Notes under the pieces: model-generated
The model's input: the letters and a program-made list of their open reading frames with translations, nothing else
Told to the model about the DNA's origin: nothing
Database searches by the model: none
Part shown: positions 37,366-48,802 of the stretch, piece by piece
Layout: each line of letters begins with the position of its first letter
Position numbering within the stretch: the first letter of the stretch is position 1
NCBI GenBank assembly: GCA_964304625.1
Contig: OZ199840.1
Coordinates: 10,540,001 to 10,604,000, forward strand
DNA: 64,000 nt
Direction: 5' to 3'
From: Kudoa neothunni
Lineage: Eukaryota; Cnidaria
Made by a program: the position numbers and the translations under genes

Positions 37366-38376
37366 CGTAGCAAAGGGCCCAACTAATTATAATCAATATT
37401 ACAAACAACAAGTTTACTTTATTTGGACCTATAGACGTATCTACATGTAAACCATTTGTTTCTATATATGGTTCTGATTTTTTATGAGATTATTTTATGG
37501 ATCAATTTGTCAACGATTTTAAATATAAAATACATTAAAAATTCGTTTTGTTGGTTTAACTAAGAATCTCTATCAATAACTATTTATTTTTGAAATTGTA
37601 ATACTTCAAGATGCATTAAAAGTCAATTTCGGCAAAAACTAAATTATGGTGTTTGAATTAATCATTTTTAGTGTCAATTAGTACCAATAATATCCTAATA
37701 TCATTTACAAATACTTCATAATTAGTATAATACTTCTAGATAAGCGAATGGATTATATTTTTTCCTGAATAAAATACTATCCCTATATTTAAATTTTGAA
37801 TGAAAATTTGCGTTATATAATAATTTTTTTACATATATTTTATAGGGAGCAGATAAATTTTAAAAAAAGAATTTTTGAAAATTTTATGTATACCACACGA
37901 AAAGTGTTTGAAAATCGTTACCATCGAATAACTAACTGCGCTTCATTCGCCCTAAAATTGTTTTTGGACGCTTAATTATATACCGAAAAGTTAATTTATC
38001 GTAATTTTAGTTATACAATGTTAGAAAAGTTTAATTTTATGAATAATGTACTAATTAGATTTAAAATAGATATAATTGTTAAAATAAAATAGAGTATAAA
38101 TATAAATGCTTTTAAATACATTATTTTTTGTATTGGATTGGATTGAGTTAAGTTTAGCTGAATTGAAATAAATTTTCGTAATATAAAGTTCATGAGATAA
38201 ACTGCTAGCATCAAATAATGTTATTCTGGAAAAATAATCAAAAGTTATATGCAAATATTACATTTAGTTTTAACTTAATTTAATATGAAATTATTATAAA
38301 TTTAGTAGGCATCTTATAAACATAATTTTAGAACTGATTTTAATATTAATACGTTTCGACCCAATAAAAAATTTTA
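37366..38376. other. intergenic DNA, no gene seen
   Basis: AT-rich; two overlapping minus open frames near 38.0-38.25 kb are low-complexity and unsupported. The last nine bases (38368-38376) are the target duplicate of the next element. Confidence 0.5.
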
Positions 38377-38510
38377 GGCACTGACTATTGTTACGGATCC
38401 TTATAATCCGCGTGTGCAGTTTATCCATCGCTACTGGAGGGAATAACCCCAAATATAAAAACCCATTTAAATCTGAGATTCACATTTGTAAATAATGATG
38501 TTCGGCCTAG
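38377..38510 (+). repeat. left long inverted repeat of the MULE-type element
   Basis: Pairs, with substitutions, to 40705-40838. Shared blocks include TACGGATCC, TATAATCCGC, GGAA.TAAC and CATTTAAA. The inner limit is approximate. Confidence 0.75.
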
Positions 38511-40704
38511 CATAATTAACATTTTAAAGAAATATACAGCATTAATGTAAGGAGTTTTAGGTTAAAAAATAGTCCTAGTTCACTTATTCTACGTTCATCA
38601 AAACAAAACAAAAATGTTTATCTAAAATCAATCAGCAAGGAAAATGCTCGAAAAAGATTTACAATTTTGACTTTTGCTTGTATGAGCGTGTGCCAAAAAA
38701 CGTTTTTAATTTGATGGGAACTGAATTATTAGTTTATGAAATTCTTAGAGAAAAACTTTTAAGGTCATGAGTTAGCAATATTATATTCGACTGATTATAA
38801 TGCAATTTTTTTCTAAAAAACTTTGTTATATAAATAAGTAATTTATATTTTAAAAATATGAAAAATTATTTTTGAATGGGTTTTCTTTATCTAAATAAAA
38901 CGATGGTTGTTAACCCAAATCCTCTATGTCGTGTTATTGCTTTAAATCCGGTGGGATGAATACCCCCATATAATATTTATTAACATTTTAATGATTTTAA
39001 TTCGAATACCAATTAAATTTTATAAAATTTGGACTTACCAGAATTTTACGGTGAAGATGGGTATTTGGAAGGAAAATTCGCGGATATTTCCTTACTTAAT
39101 GGTCTTACCAATAACAGCGATACGTAATTTTTACTTCAAAATAGGGAAGCAATCTAAAATTTGTTTCGAGAACTCATCAATGGTTACTTGAAATTTATTA
39201 CACAAAATGCATTCATAACTATCCGAATTTCTCGAATTGAATCGATAGCAGCAGTTAAATACAAATGTTTGCTAATAAACATAAAAATTTTGGAAGATAT
39301 CCGAATTGTATGAAATTACAATCATTGTGAATCCTAAATTTTATATGTTGCATCTCTTAGAATTAATTCTAGGAAAAATTTAAGGGTTCATTAAATTAGT
39401 TGACCAAAAAAGAATAATCCAGTAACAACATTCTTGTTATATTTTAGAATTTTAACATCACAATTAAAATTGGTAATAAACATATTGATAGCCGTCAATA
39501 CATCCATGCTGGTAATTCCCCTTGTTTTCACGCCGTGTGGGACCTATATTGGGATATTTTTACTCAGTTCGTGCTATAAAATTTGTTGTATACGTTTTTT
39601 AGAAACTACAAGTGATACTAATTCAAAAATATGATCATCTTAAACATTGATTTTTTGTTGATCTGGTAAAAATTTGTATATCGAAGCATCACAAGGATGA
39701 TTATGGATCTCATGTAACAATTTAATTTCCCCAAATTTTTCATTTAATCGCTGTCTCTAAAAGTAATTTAGAGAGTCAATTACCTTTGAATGCTTACGAT
39801 TTTTGTTCTCCTTCAGCTCTCTATTTGTATACATGATCAAAGAAGATTCCGAAGGTTATTGCGTAGTACATTAAAGCTTCATTAAAATATTTAGAATTTT
39901 ATATTTTTTTGCAATGTTCTCATTTTTAATTTGCAAAAAAAATATTTTTTCAACGATAGATATGACTTTTAAGGAGTCATATAAGTCAACTTTCAATCCA
40001 GGTGATATTAATATCGTACAATCGACCATACAGTGAAAACTTAGATTCTCCCAAAGGTTACTGTAACAAAGAATACAAAACGTGGTTCTTTCTATTGTAG
40101 ACATTAATTTAAGATAATCTATTAGTGTAAAAGTTAAGTTTCTTTATAAATTATTATTTTATTAAACTAACAATTTAAATATATATATATATATATATAT
40201 ATACGTAGCAATAACATTTATGAAGACGGAATTATGCTCGCCGCTATATAATTGAAAACCGTAAGCATTTATGTTAATTTTAACTACAAAATTAAAGAAT
40301 TCTTTAAAAATATTTACTTTAATGATTTACTGAGTCAATTATATAGAATCCGGTAATCGTTTTCCATGAATAACGTTATTGCTTAATATTCTTGTAGATA
40401 TACATTATTTAATATATAAATATATTATGTAAACCAAATATATTAAATAAATAGAAACACTTCATAAACAAATAGTTTGGGATATTCTAACAGATTAGAT
40501 TAGCTGTGTTAGGTCCAACATATAATGTACAATCAAGGGTAGTAAGATGAACGTTTTTATACATAAAATACAATGTCCAGTATTTGGTTTCCAGTTAACG
40601 AAACATTCATTAGTAAAACTTAAAATATTTACATTATATCACTCATAACAAAACCTAAAACAAGAAATTTATATGCACAATATTAGAAATATAAATAGCT
40701 CAAC

Positions 40705-40838
40705 TTTTCTCTAAAATAATTAATTATAAACATAAATTTCAAATTTTAAATGAGTTTGTAGATTTGAAGTTATTTCCTTCCGTAGCATTAACAATCCGTG
40801 CATGCGGATTATACGGATCCGTAGCAATAACCACTGCC
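40705..40838 (-). repeat. right long inverted repeat of the MULE-type element
   Basis: Reverse-complement mate of 38377-38510; the best-conserved part is the outer 45 bases. Confidence 0.75.
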
Positions 40839-42800
40839 AAAATTATAACTTATCAAAACATTTTTCGTTATTAATTAAAAAATTGATATTTCTATTAATT
40901 TGTACAATCAATTAAAAAAATATATAACCTATAAATCAAAAGAACAATCATATTTTTAGAAGAGAGAGAGCATAGAGAAAATCTATTGATGTGAAATATA
41001 GGATATTATCTCAAAATAATAAGACCGATTTTAAGAATTTTAATTAATGGTACTTCCTTATTTGTAATCTACTTTAAAGTTTAAAATTGGAAAAAACTTT
41101 CCTATATATCAATAAAGAAAAAAATTATTTATCACAACGTTCTAGTTTTCATAATTATTGTTATTTATAAATTTAAATAAAATAAAATACTTCTATATAT
41201 CATTAAACGTAGTAATTTTGTAAGTTATACACTTTTTAATACGCCACTGAAGTATAATTTTATAGTATTTTTTAGCCAAGTTATAAATTTTATGAATCAA
41301 CTTTATTTTTTTCCCCTAATTTTTGAAGGAAGGGAATTTTTCAGATTAAGTAATCAGCGTATAATTTTCATAAATTAATTTCAGCCACTGCGATTTATTC
41401 AGACCTATTTGATGAATTTATTTTTTTAGATAAAAGAAGTAATTCAATCTATTGATTAATTTGCTTTATAAAAAAGATTATGAACAGATTGTTTTGATAA
41501 GGTATAGTTGCTTCAAGAGTTGAAAAAATAAAAACTTTTAATAGATACAGTATAAAATGTAAAAATTAAGTTCTAACTTTTCTCCTTTACAGTGAAATTT
41601 TATAATAGAGAATCATTTCATTCCTATAAAGAATAAAAACACCAAAACAAAAAAATTAAGATTTGGCCATGTGTTGTTTTTTAATTATATGGTAAACTAT
41701 TTTCGGAATTCTAACTCATCTCTGACTTAAAAGTATTTTGTTATTAACGATGATTTATCTCAAAATGAATATCCGAAATTTTGCTATCCAAAAAAATCAT
41801 TTTACTTAAATTTTTTTAATTTAACATTAAATGGACATATGTGAAATATGTTAAAAAATGATATTTTTATTTGTTCAACAAATAATATGTATATGTTTAA
41901 TTGGAGTATTATCTGATAGTATGCGGCTCGAATCAGGTAATCTACAGATTATAAAATCGTCTAATCATAGCAACGTTTTTCTCGCGTAGTCATTCATTTA
42001 TTATATGAAAAGCGCTTCCCGTCTGTCTTATGCACGTATTAATCTTAATATAAATGAAATTTTACATTATAATTTATTATAGTTCGATATTTCAAAATAT
42101 TTTTTCCATTGGGACCAAGTTTTTTTTAAAATGTTTTGGGCTCCACCCTTCACAAAAATATTGATTTTTGAATAAAACAACTTATAACTATGTATCAAGC
42201 TTGATACCACATTAAATTTTGATAATGATTAATATATTCTCCTTTCCGCTTTAAAATTCAAACTTGTTCAATCTGGTTTAACTTAGTTTATCGGTGGCCC
42301 TTAAAAATTAACGTCATTAATTCTTCAATACGTTGAAAACGACGTTAAATGAAACTCGTCCTAATCCAACCCTCATTAAGCAAAACATTCGTGTATAGGG
42401 TCTTATAAACCGAAAATATATAATAATGATAGAAAATCAATCAATAGTATATTAGGCTCAACCAAAAATAGGGTGTTCATGTTAATAAATGAGACAAGTT
42501 TGAGATTACAAACATTCCGGTTATCTTCGGTTAATACCAAGTTAATTTTTCTTATTTTAATTTTTTATAAATAGCCATTTCTTCCGGCGTTGTTTTATGA
42601 TTTTAATAGTCACCTAAAAATAAATAAGCTACAAAATCATGTTATGTAATTAATGGTACGATACATTGTCCAGTTACCGCGCCATTATCCATGTCACATC
42701 AATACCCATGAATCTCGGCCTCCAACCAGAATCGTTCATTAAATGATATAACAATTCCAGGACCCACCAAAATTTGTCGACGCCACACGTTTGGGCGTGA

Positions 42801-42823
42801 CCCCCCCCCCCCCCCCCCCCCCC
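42801..42823 (+). repeat. poly-C run of 23
   Basis: An uninterrupted run of 23 C in otherwise AT-rich DNA, about 150 bases upstream of Kunitz gene A. The matching place in unit B (about 52485) has no such run. Confidence 0.95.
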
Positions 42824-42969
42824 ACGTTAGGAACATTGTTATAATTAATGTTAATTGAATATATCTATAATCTTATCAATACATTGATTTATTCTCTTCA
42901 ATCATGAGTTAATCGAAAATTTTTAACCCTCGGCCAAATTTTATTATTTCGTAGAGTATAGAACGCCAA

Positions 42970-44423
42970 ATGAAATCCTTATATTATCAGATACTTTTAA
43001 TTATATCTATAAAATTTTGCATTTCAGGTTTTTTAGTTTGATTGACCTTCTTGTTTAATTCTATTCTTCAGATCATATATTACCTTCTTATGAGAGGGAT
43101 GAGGGAGACTGGCCCATTGGTGTCACCAGAAGTATGGAGAATGTGATTGACCGTTGGTTTATTGACATCAGTGATGCCAAATGCAAACCTCTCGAATACC
43201 GCGGTATCAAAGGAAACTATAACAATTTCGCATCAAAAGGACTTTGCGAAATGCATGGTATATTTATTTCAAAAAACATCTATTAAGATAATTCCAGGTA
43301 AGTTAACGGAAAGAGAAAAGCTTCAAGGATGCAAAAAACCATTTCATCCTGGACACTGCGTTAGAAACTCAGTCGTAACTGAAAAATATTACTTTGACCA
43401 GACAAGTGCTACATGCAAGACATTCAATTATAATGGATGCGGAGGAAGTTTTAATCGATATGATAATGAAAAAGAATGTTATTTATATTGTTTCAGTAAA
43501 TATAAAAATTATTTTATAAATCATTTTATTATAATAACTTTCAGATAAAAAGAATGGAGGACTCACTAATGCAGATGATGATAAAATAAATGGTGTTGAA
43601 AACAAGAATGATTATTTATCTCCAAATTTATTGGATTGTACATTAAGACCCGACGTTAAAGACAAAGATCCTAGCACAGCAATTATTGCTGACGTTAAAA
43701 ATCGAAAGTGTGCATATGCTGCGGCCTCAATAGACTCAAATACAAGAGGAATCTTTAGTTCCTTTCATCAATGTGTTAATAAATGTTATCGTATATTTAT
43801 CGTTGTTTATTACGTCTCATTAAATAATTATAGCTTATGATCATGATTCAAAAAATAATGAGGCAAATAACAGTAACAAGAAAGTTGCTGCATGTAAAGG
43901 GAATCCTGTTCAATATGCCATGAGTGGATCAGGCAAAAGTGAAAATACTGAATTCAGATATTATTATGATTCTGCAGAAAAAGTTTGCAAACGATTGGAA
44001 ACTGGTCCACGATCGGAGAAAACATCTGAATTCGACCCAGCCGAAAACAACTTTCCTACCATGGAAATGTGTCATAGTTATTGTGGAGCAGGTATTTAAT
44101 TTAAAAAATATATATTCAACTCGAAATTTTAAAATAATTACATAATAAATTGATGGAAAATGAATTTAGAGAATTATAGAAAGGAAATAAAAATTGAAGA
44201 AACGTGTGTCCAATCTAAGGCGGGTGAATCAAGCAGCGGAACTTTTAAAGCAAAGAGGTTCTACTACGATAAGGACGAACATAAATGCAAATCATTTATA
44301 TACAAAGGATACGGTGGTAATACGAACAATTTCAGAACAGGTGAACAATGCAAAGCAATATGTGGAAACCACTATAATGCAGATAAAAATGTAAATATTG
44401 AAGATACCGCCACTATTCCATAA
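42970..44423 (+). CDS. secreted five-Kunitz-domain protein (copy A)
   Basis: Six exons, 42970-43027, 43072-43257, 43298-43495, 43545-43790, 43834-44091 and 44170-44423, join to 399 residues. All introns are phase 1 and 40-78 bases. Exon 1 encodes a hydrophobic signal peptide (MKSLYYQILLIISI). Each later exon encodes one Kunitz-like domain. Kunitz domains normally have six cysteines in three bonds and block serine proteases. Here only domain 2 (residues about 95-146, GCKKPFHPGHC...YNGCGG) has all six. Domain 1 keeps only the third and fifth cysteines. Domains 3, 4 and 5 keep 1, 3, 5 and 6 but lack 2 and 4, the C14-C38 pair that braces the inhibitory loop; YNGCGG becomes, for example, YKGYGG in domain 5. 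In domain 2 the residue after the second cysteine is V. Probable secreted inhibitor or binding protein; target unknown. Confidence 0.9.
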
Positions 44424-44600
44424 ATACCATGTATCAAAATTAAAAATTAGAAACAGATATAATTATTTTAACCTAGCAAGAGTTTGACCTTTACAAACAT
44501 TTATTTAACTTTTCTATTGGATATACATACAAATAATTGTCATAATTAAATCGTGTATTTGGATAATAAAATCATTCGTGCCGAATATAAAAATGCTAGA

Positions 44601-47578
44601 GTTAAAATTAATTGAATAATAGCTACAAAACTTGGAAAATTTGCTGAAATTTATCACATTGATTCAGTTGTGTGTTATATGTATAGACAAATACTTTATC
44701 AAGAAAAACGTAAATGAATATATTCATATTAATTAATAATAGAAAATATACGTGTATTTACGTTTGAATTATATCAAAAATTAGTAATATTTTTATTTTC
44801 GAATCTCTTCTAAAATGTAAATACAGTAAGTAGCCATATTTCCCAAGTTTTTTAAAAACATTACATACCTTAAAATATTAAATGAGAAGTACTTATATTT
44901 CTATTTAAGACCATTTTGTTTATTATAGGTTGGTCAGAATTAAAATAACGGAGAAAATAGAGAATGTAAAAGCACGTGATTAACCAGTTTTACGTAATTT
45001 TCTGAGTCTTTAATGTTTATTGACTGGCATTTTTATTTTTAGTGGCTGGACTAATTATATCAATAACAGGGATAAAATGATTAATTAAAAATTTTAATGC
45101 AATACAATAGCCTGTACTTTTGAAGGGACGAAAACTACTACTATACTGCAATTCAGTGTCATAAATTAACACACATACTGGAATCTTGAAGTATAATGAA
45201 GAGTTACACGCAAACATTGAATATGGATTGGTGAAAACTGTATAATACATTTAAATAATGAAAATCCCGTTAACTTGGCCAAAACATTCATAACCGGGTT
45301 TGATGAAAGCGATTGAACGAAATAATGTGTTGCGTATACACTAAATAAATGAAATAGTATCGGAAGGTATATCTCAATATTTCATGAATATTGACTTCCT
45401 TAAACTATAAAGTATAATATAAAATAAATAAATAAATTTTTATGACCGGATTATCTCTGTTGATCCAATTATCAATTTTAACTGGAAAGTTCAAACAATT
45501 ATGACAGAATATTCTGCTAATTATATCTACTAAATTAATAACTGTTTTTTAATCAGAAACCCCAGAGGAATAACTTAATATTTTGACCACCATTTGTTAT
45601 TATGGAAATAGTTAGGTAGAAACGGATTATAACAATATTGAAGATTAGCGCCAACGCCCCGCTTTACGGAGGCTTCCTTGCCTAGCCAAGTAGGTTAAAA
45701 CCTGGCGCAGATTAAAGCCTTTTTGATTTTTGAGTAAATAGCGCTAATTCCCAGCTTTACCTGGTACTGTGTGATGGATAATTTTAACTTTTACTTTTAT
45801 TTTTGAATGGAGAAATTCTACGGAAGAGTTAATCTAATTAGCATGTTAAACCCTGTAAAATTTATTGTTATATTTTAATTGTTGCATTTTATAGCTAGAC
45901 GTTATTTTTGCAATGGGATGATTTAGAAAAATAAAATTATGCGCGCACTTTACATTCAAATATAAATAGAGGTGTCGAGGGAAACTAATGAGTATGTTTA
46001 AGTTTATTTTACATATCATAGACCAAAAATATAATAACCTTAATTTTATCAACGGTGTAATTACCAATTAAAGTTCCTTTATTTATTAAACAAAATCAAT
46101 AAGTAATTTAAATAGAGCGTTCAATTCTTTTAAAAATTTTGCGATAAAAATCAATCCTAGTTATAAAATTTATTATTAAGCTACAACCGATTAAAAAAAT
46201 AAAATTGACCTAAGACACGTCAGAAATAAAAATATTAATTGTTACTCCTTTTTTTGCAATTTTATAAAGGGTGTTGATGAGGTTTTAATACTCTGTGAGT
46301 GATAACCCACGTATTCACTATTTTAACATAATTTCCCCATTTTTAAATAAATGAAACCCATCTTTTTAATAAAAATACTTACTGGTTCAAAAATATACTA
46401 ATTTAATTAACTAAATACGATTCAATCTAAGATGTAAAGTTGTTTTTGGTTTGAATAATTACAGTAATACTTAAATATCAACTGGTTTCATCGATGGAGT
46501 GCTCCCTTTTAAAAATAAACGGGCTGTTTGATTGCTCTAAAAAAAGTTATTTGTATTGAACTATTATTAGATTAACGAAAACTTTGCGAAAATATCGGTT
46601 AGATTGAATAGACCAATAGTTTCTAATTAATTTACATGGCACGTAATGAAATTGAGGGGGGACTGTATTTTGTGCAAAAGTAATCGTGAATATAAATCCT
46701 TAAACTACGTATAGAATGCGGTGTCGCATATTTTTATGCAGCTTTTTTATCATAATGAATTAATGCGAGCCTAAAGAAAACAGTATATTGATTTGAATAT
46801 TAACCTTAAGGTCTGGGGGTAATGATTAATTAGGTTGCTAAGAACTTAAACATTATTTAAAAAATTATCGAATTAGTTATGCTAGCTATTTTCCAATAAA
46901 GTTTAGGATAACCAAAAATGAGTATAAATTTATCAAAAAGACGAATATAGTTTAAAACTCAATCGATAATTTTGATAAAAAGAAATTTTCACATCTCAGG
47001 AATTCCATTGAAGCATAATTTTCATTTAAGAAAATATCACATAAATTTAATTATTTGAAAACTCTACACATATCTTACATCGTTCTTGGAATGCGTAGAG
47101 ACCAAACTTATTCCAGCATGGCAACAACTATAATTTCGAATTATGTGTTTTATTTAAATAATCATAATCTTTTTCGCCAAAATACATCCATAACGCTTGA
47201 TAATGAAAATACATCCTAAATGACTTTGTTATGCTTCAAATTTTAAGGGAAATGCAACAACTCCTGTAAATGTGACGTTAACAGTTTTATCTGTCTTAAA
47301 ATTACTCCAAACAGGCATATGTAACATTTTTTAAACATTCTATACTAAAATTAACGTACTTAACTAATATATCGCGAGTAAAAGTTTATTCAAATTAAGT
47401 ATCACTCCGAAGTAAACAAACATCAATATTATTCAGGTACTTTTTAATCTGTTAATTGATACAGACAACCAGAAAATTCCTTACTTCTGACTGCGATATT
47501 GGTTATGTAAACAATTATAAGTCAATTAACAATTTTTTGTAATGGTGTCATCCTTCCAAATGTATACTAAAATTTTTA
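44601..47578. other. intergenic DNA, no gene seen
   Basis: AT-rich. A less AT-rich patch at about 45650-45770 contains two related direct units (AGCGCCAACGCCCCGCTTTAC and AGCGC..TTCCCAGCTTTAC) of unknown nature. Confidence 0.45.
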
Positions 47579-48795
47579 CAGTATATGACGAGTTGCTCGC
47601 AACTTTTAGTAGATCTGCGCGTTTCGTTGTTTCAAATCACCCAGGTTAGAAAGGGTTGATAATCAATAGAATTTATTTTTTGTAAAAATATTCCGTAATT
47701 TTAGTATTTTCCGTGTTTTCATATTTATTTAATGTATTGCTTAAGTTGGCCAAAGTAAAATAGGACAGTTTTAGAAATTAATGTTTTTATTTATTTATAT
47801 TTGGACTAATAAATATTCTCTTGGATTTAAATTTCAGTGGCATCGTCTGGATATTCACTAACTTAGTGATAATTTCATGGATATGGGAAATGACAGTCTT
47901 TCCGATATCCATGACGTTCGATATTATTTCATCATTATTCATTTCATTTACCTCCTCAGAAAATTTGTATTCTAAATTTTAATCATCGTTTTTATCTTAA
48001 TTATCCGTAATAACAGAAATATTTTTTGCGATTAAATTTCGCCATAACAAAACAATTAAAGACAGTTGACTTAATCATCGAATCCCACAAATCCGCCTTC
48101 AAAAATGTGCATTCAAAATATTCTGAAATACAGGTTCCATAGAAACTTTAATGGAAGAAATGTGGCGTTTTATCTTATATATTTTATAATAGAATTTTAA
48201 CGAGTATATTATGCTCTGATCTATGGGTTGGGGAGCACTCGGGGTGTTTTGGGAAAGAAAAATTAGTTGAATATTTGAATATTCCAAATTTAAATGACAG
48301 TTGGCTTTGTCTAAAAATAAAAAATCATTACTCTATTGTTTTTGTAAGTATTTCGTATTTTCTTAGACAAAACTGCGCTTAAATGCGCAAATTATATCAA
48401 CCTTTTATTTAAAATAAAACACTGTAGTTAAGGATGATGCATTAAAAAGTTTTGTAGTTCTTGATTTTACTTCTGCTTTTGACTGACTGTCCAAATAATT
48501 GATTATTTTTTATTCTTCAGAAATAGAGCCAACATTGTTTTGTATTTTTATCTTCAATCAATAGTTTATACAATAAAATCTGGGCGTTTGTTCCCCCGAA
48601 AAGTTACGAACCACACGTCAGTCTATAAAAATAAGGTAAACTTACCAAAATTTAATTATTAGAAAGTTAATATTTTTTCAACTCAATGTGTTTACTCGAA
48701 TGTGTATTTTGAGTTAAAAATGTAACAGTTCATTTTCTTGATAATTTCTAATTTTTACGTATTTTCGAATGTTACGAACCACACGTCATCGACTG
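47579..48795 (-). mobile_element. decayed pogo/Tigger element
   Basis: TA-flanked ends: CAGTATATGACGAG on the left and, read inward, CAGTCGATGACGTG on the right, related over about 25 bases. Between them a minus-strand DDE remnant, NIQLIFLSQNTPSAPQPIDQ (48.27-48.21 kb), is recognisable as the pogo C-terminal catalytic block (compare NIKFLFLPKNTTSILQPLD in the intact copy). Too short and broken to be autonomous. Its ends differ from those of the intact pogo element, so it belongs to another family. Confidence 0.65.
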
Positions 48796-48802
48796 TATTT
48801 AA

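Larger units (their letters stand above)
38377..40838. mobile_element. MULE-type transposon with long terminal inverted repeats, coding part decayed
   Basis: A 2462-base element starting GGCACTGACTATTG and ending with the complement of GGCAGTGGTTATTG. It is flanked by AAAATTTTA (38368-38376) and AAAATTATA (40839-40847), a 9-base duplication with one mismatch. The inverted repeats remain alignable for about 130 bases. The GGCA ends and 9-base duplication match the MULE at 54348-57815. Internal open frames are short; a minus frame at 40104-39871 is not clearly recognisable. Confidence 0.75.
41855..44600 (+). repeat. tandem duplication unit A (Kunitz locus)
   Basis: Upstream, coding and downstream sequence all align with 51540-54262, starting near TGTATATGTTTAATTGGA and ending past the gene near GTCATAATTAAAT. 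About 1.1 kb of 5' flank is shared, so the promoter was copied too. Limits are approximate to some tens of bases. Confidence 0.88.

Noticed and set aside
38011-38254. Overlapping minus open frames
   Set aside because: Low-complexity AT-rich translation without splice, family or start support.
36208-38376. CRISPR array, prokaryotic operon or phage features
   Set aside because: No regularly spaced repeats, no ribosome binding sites, and genes with spliceosomal introns throughout the window.
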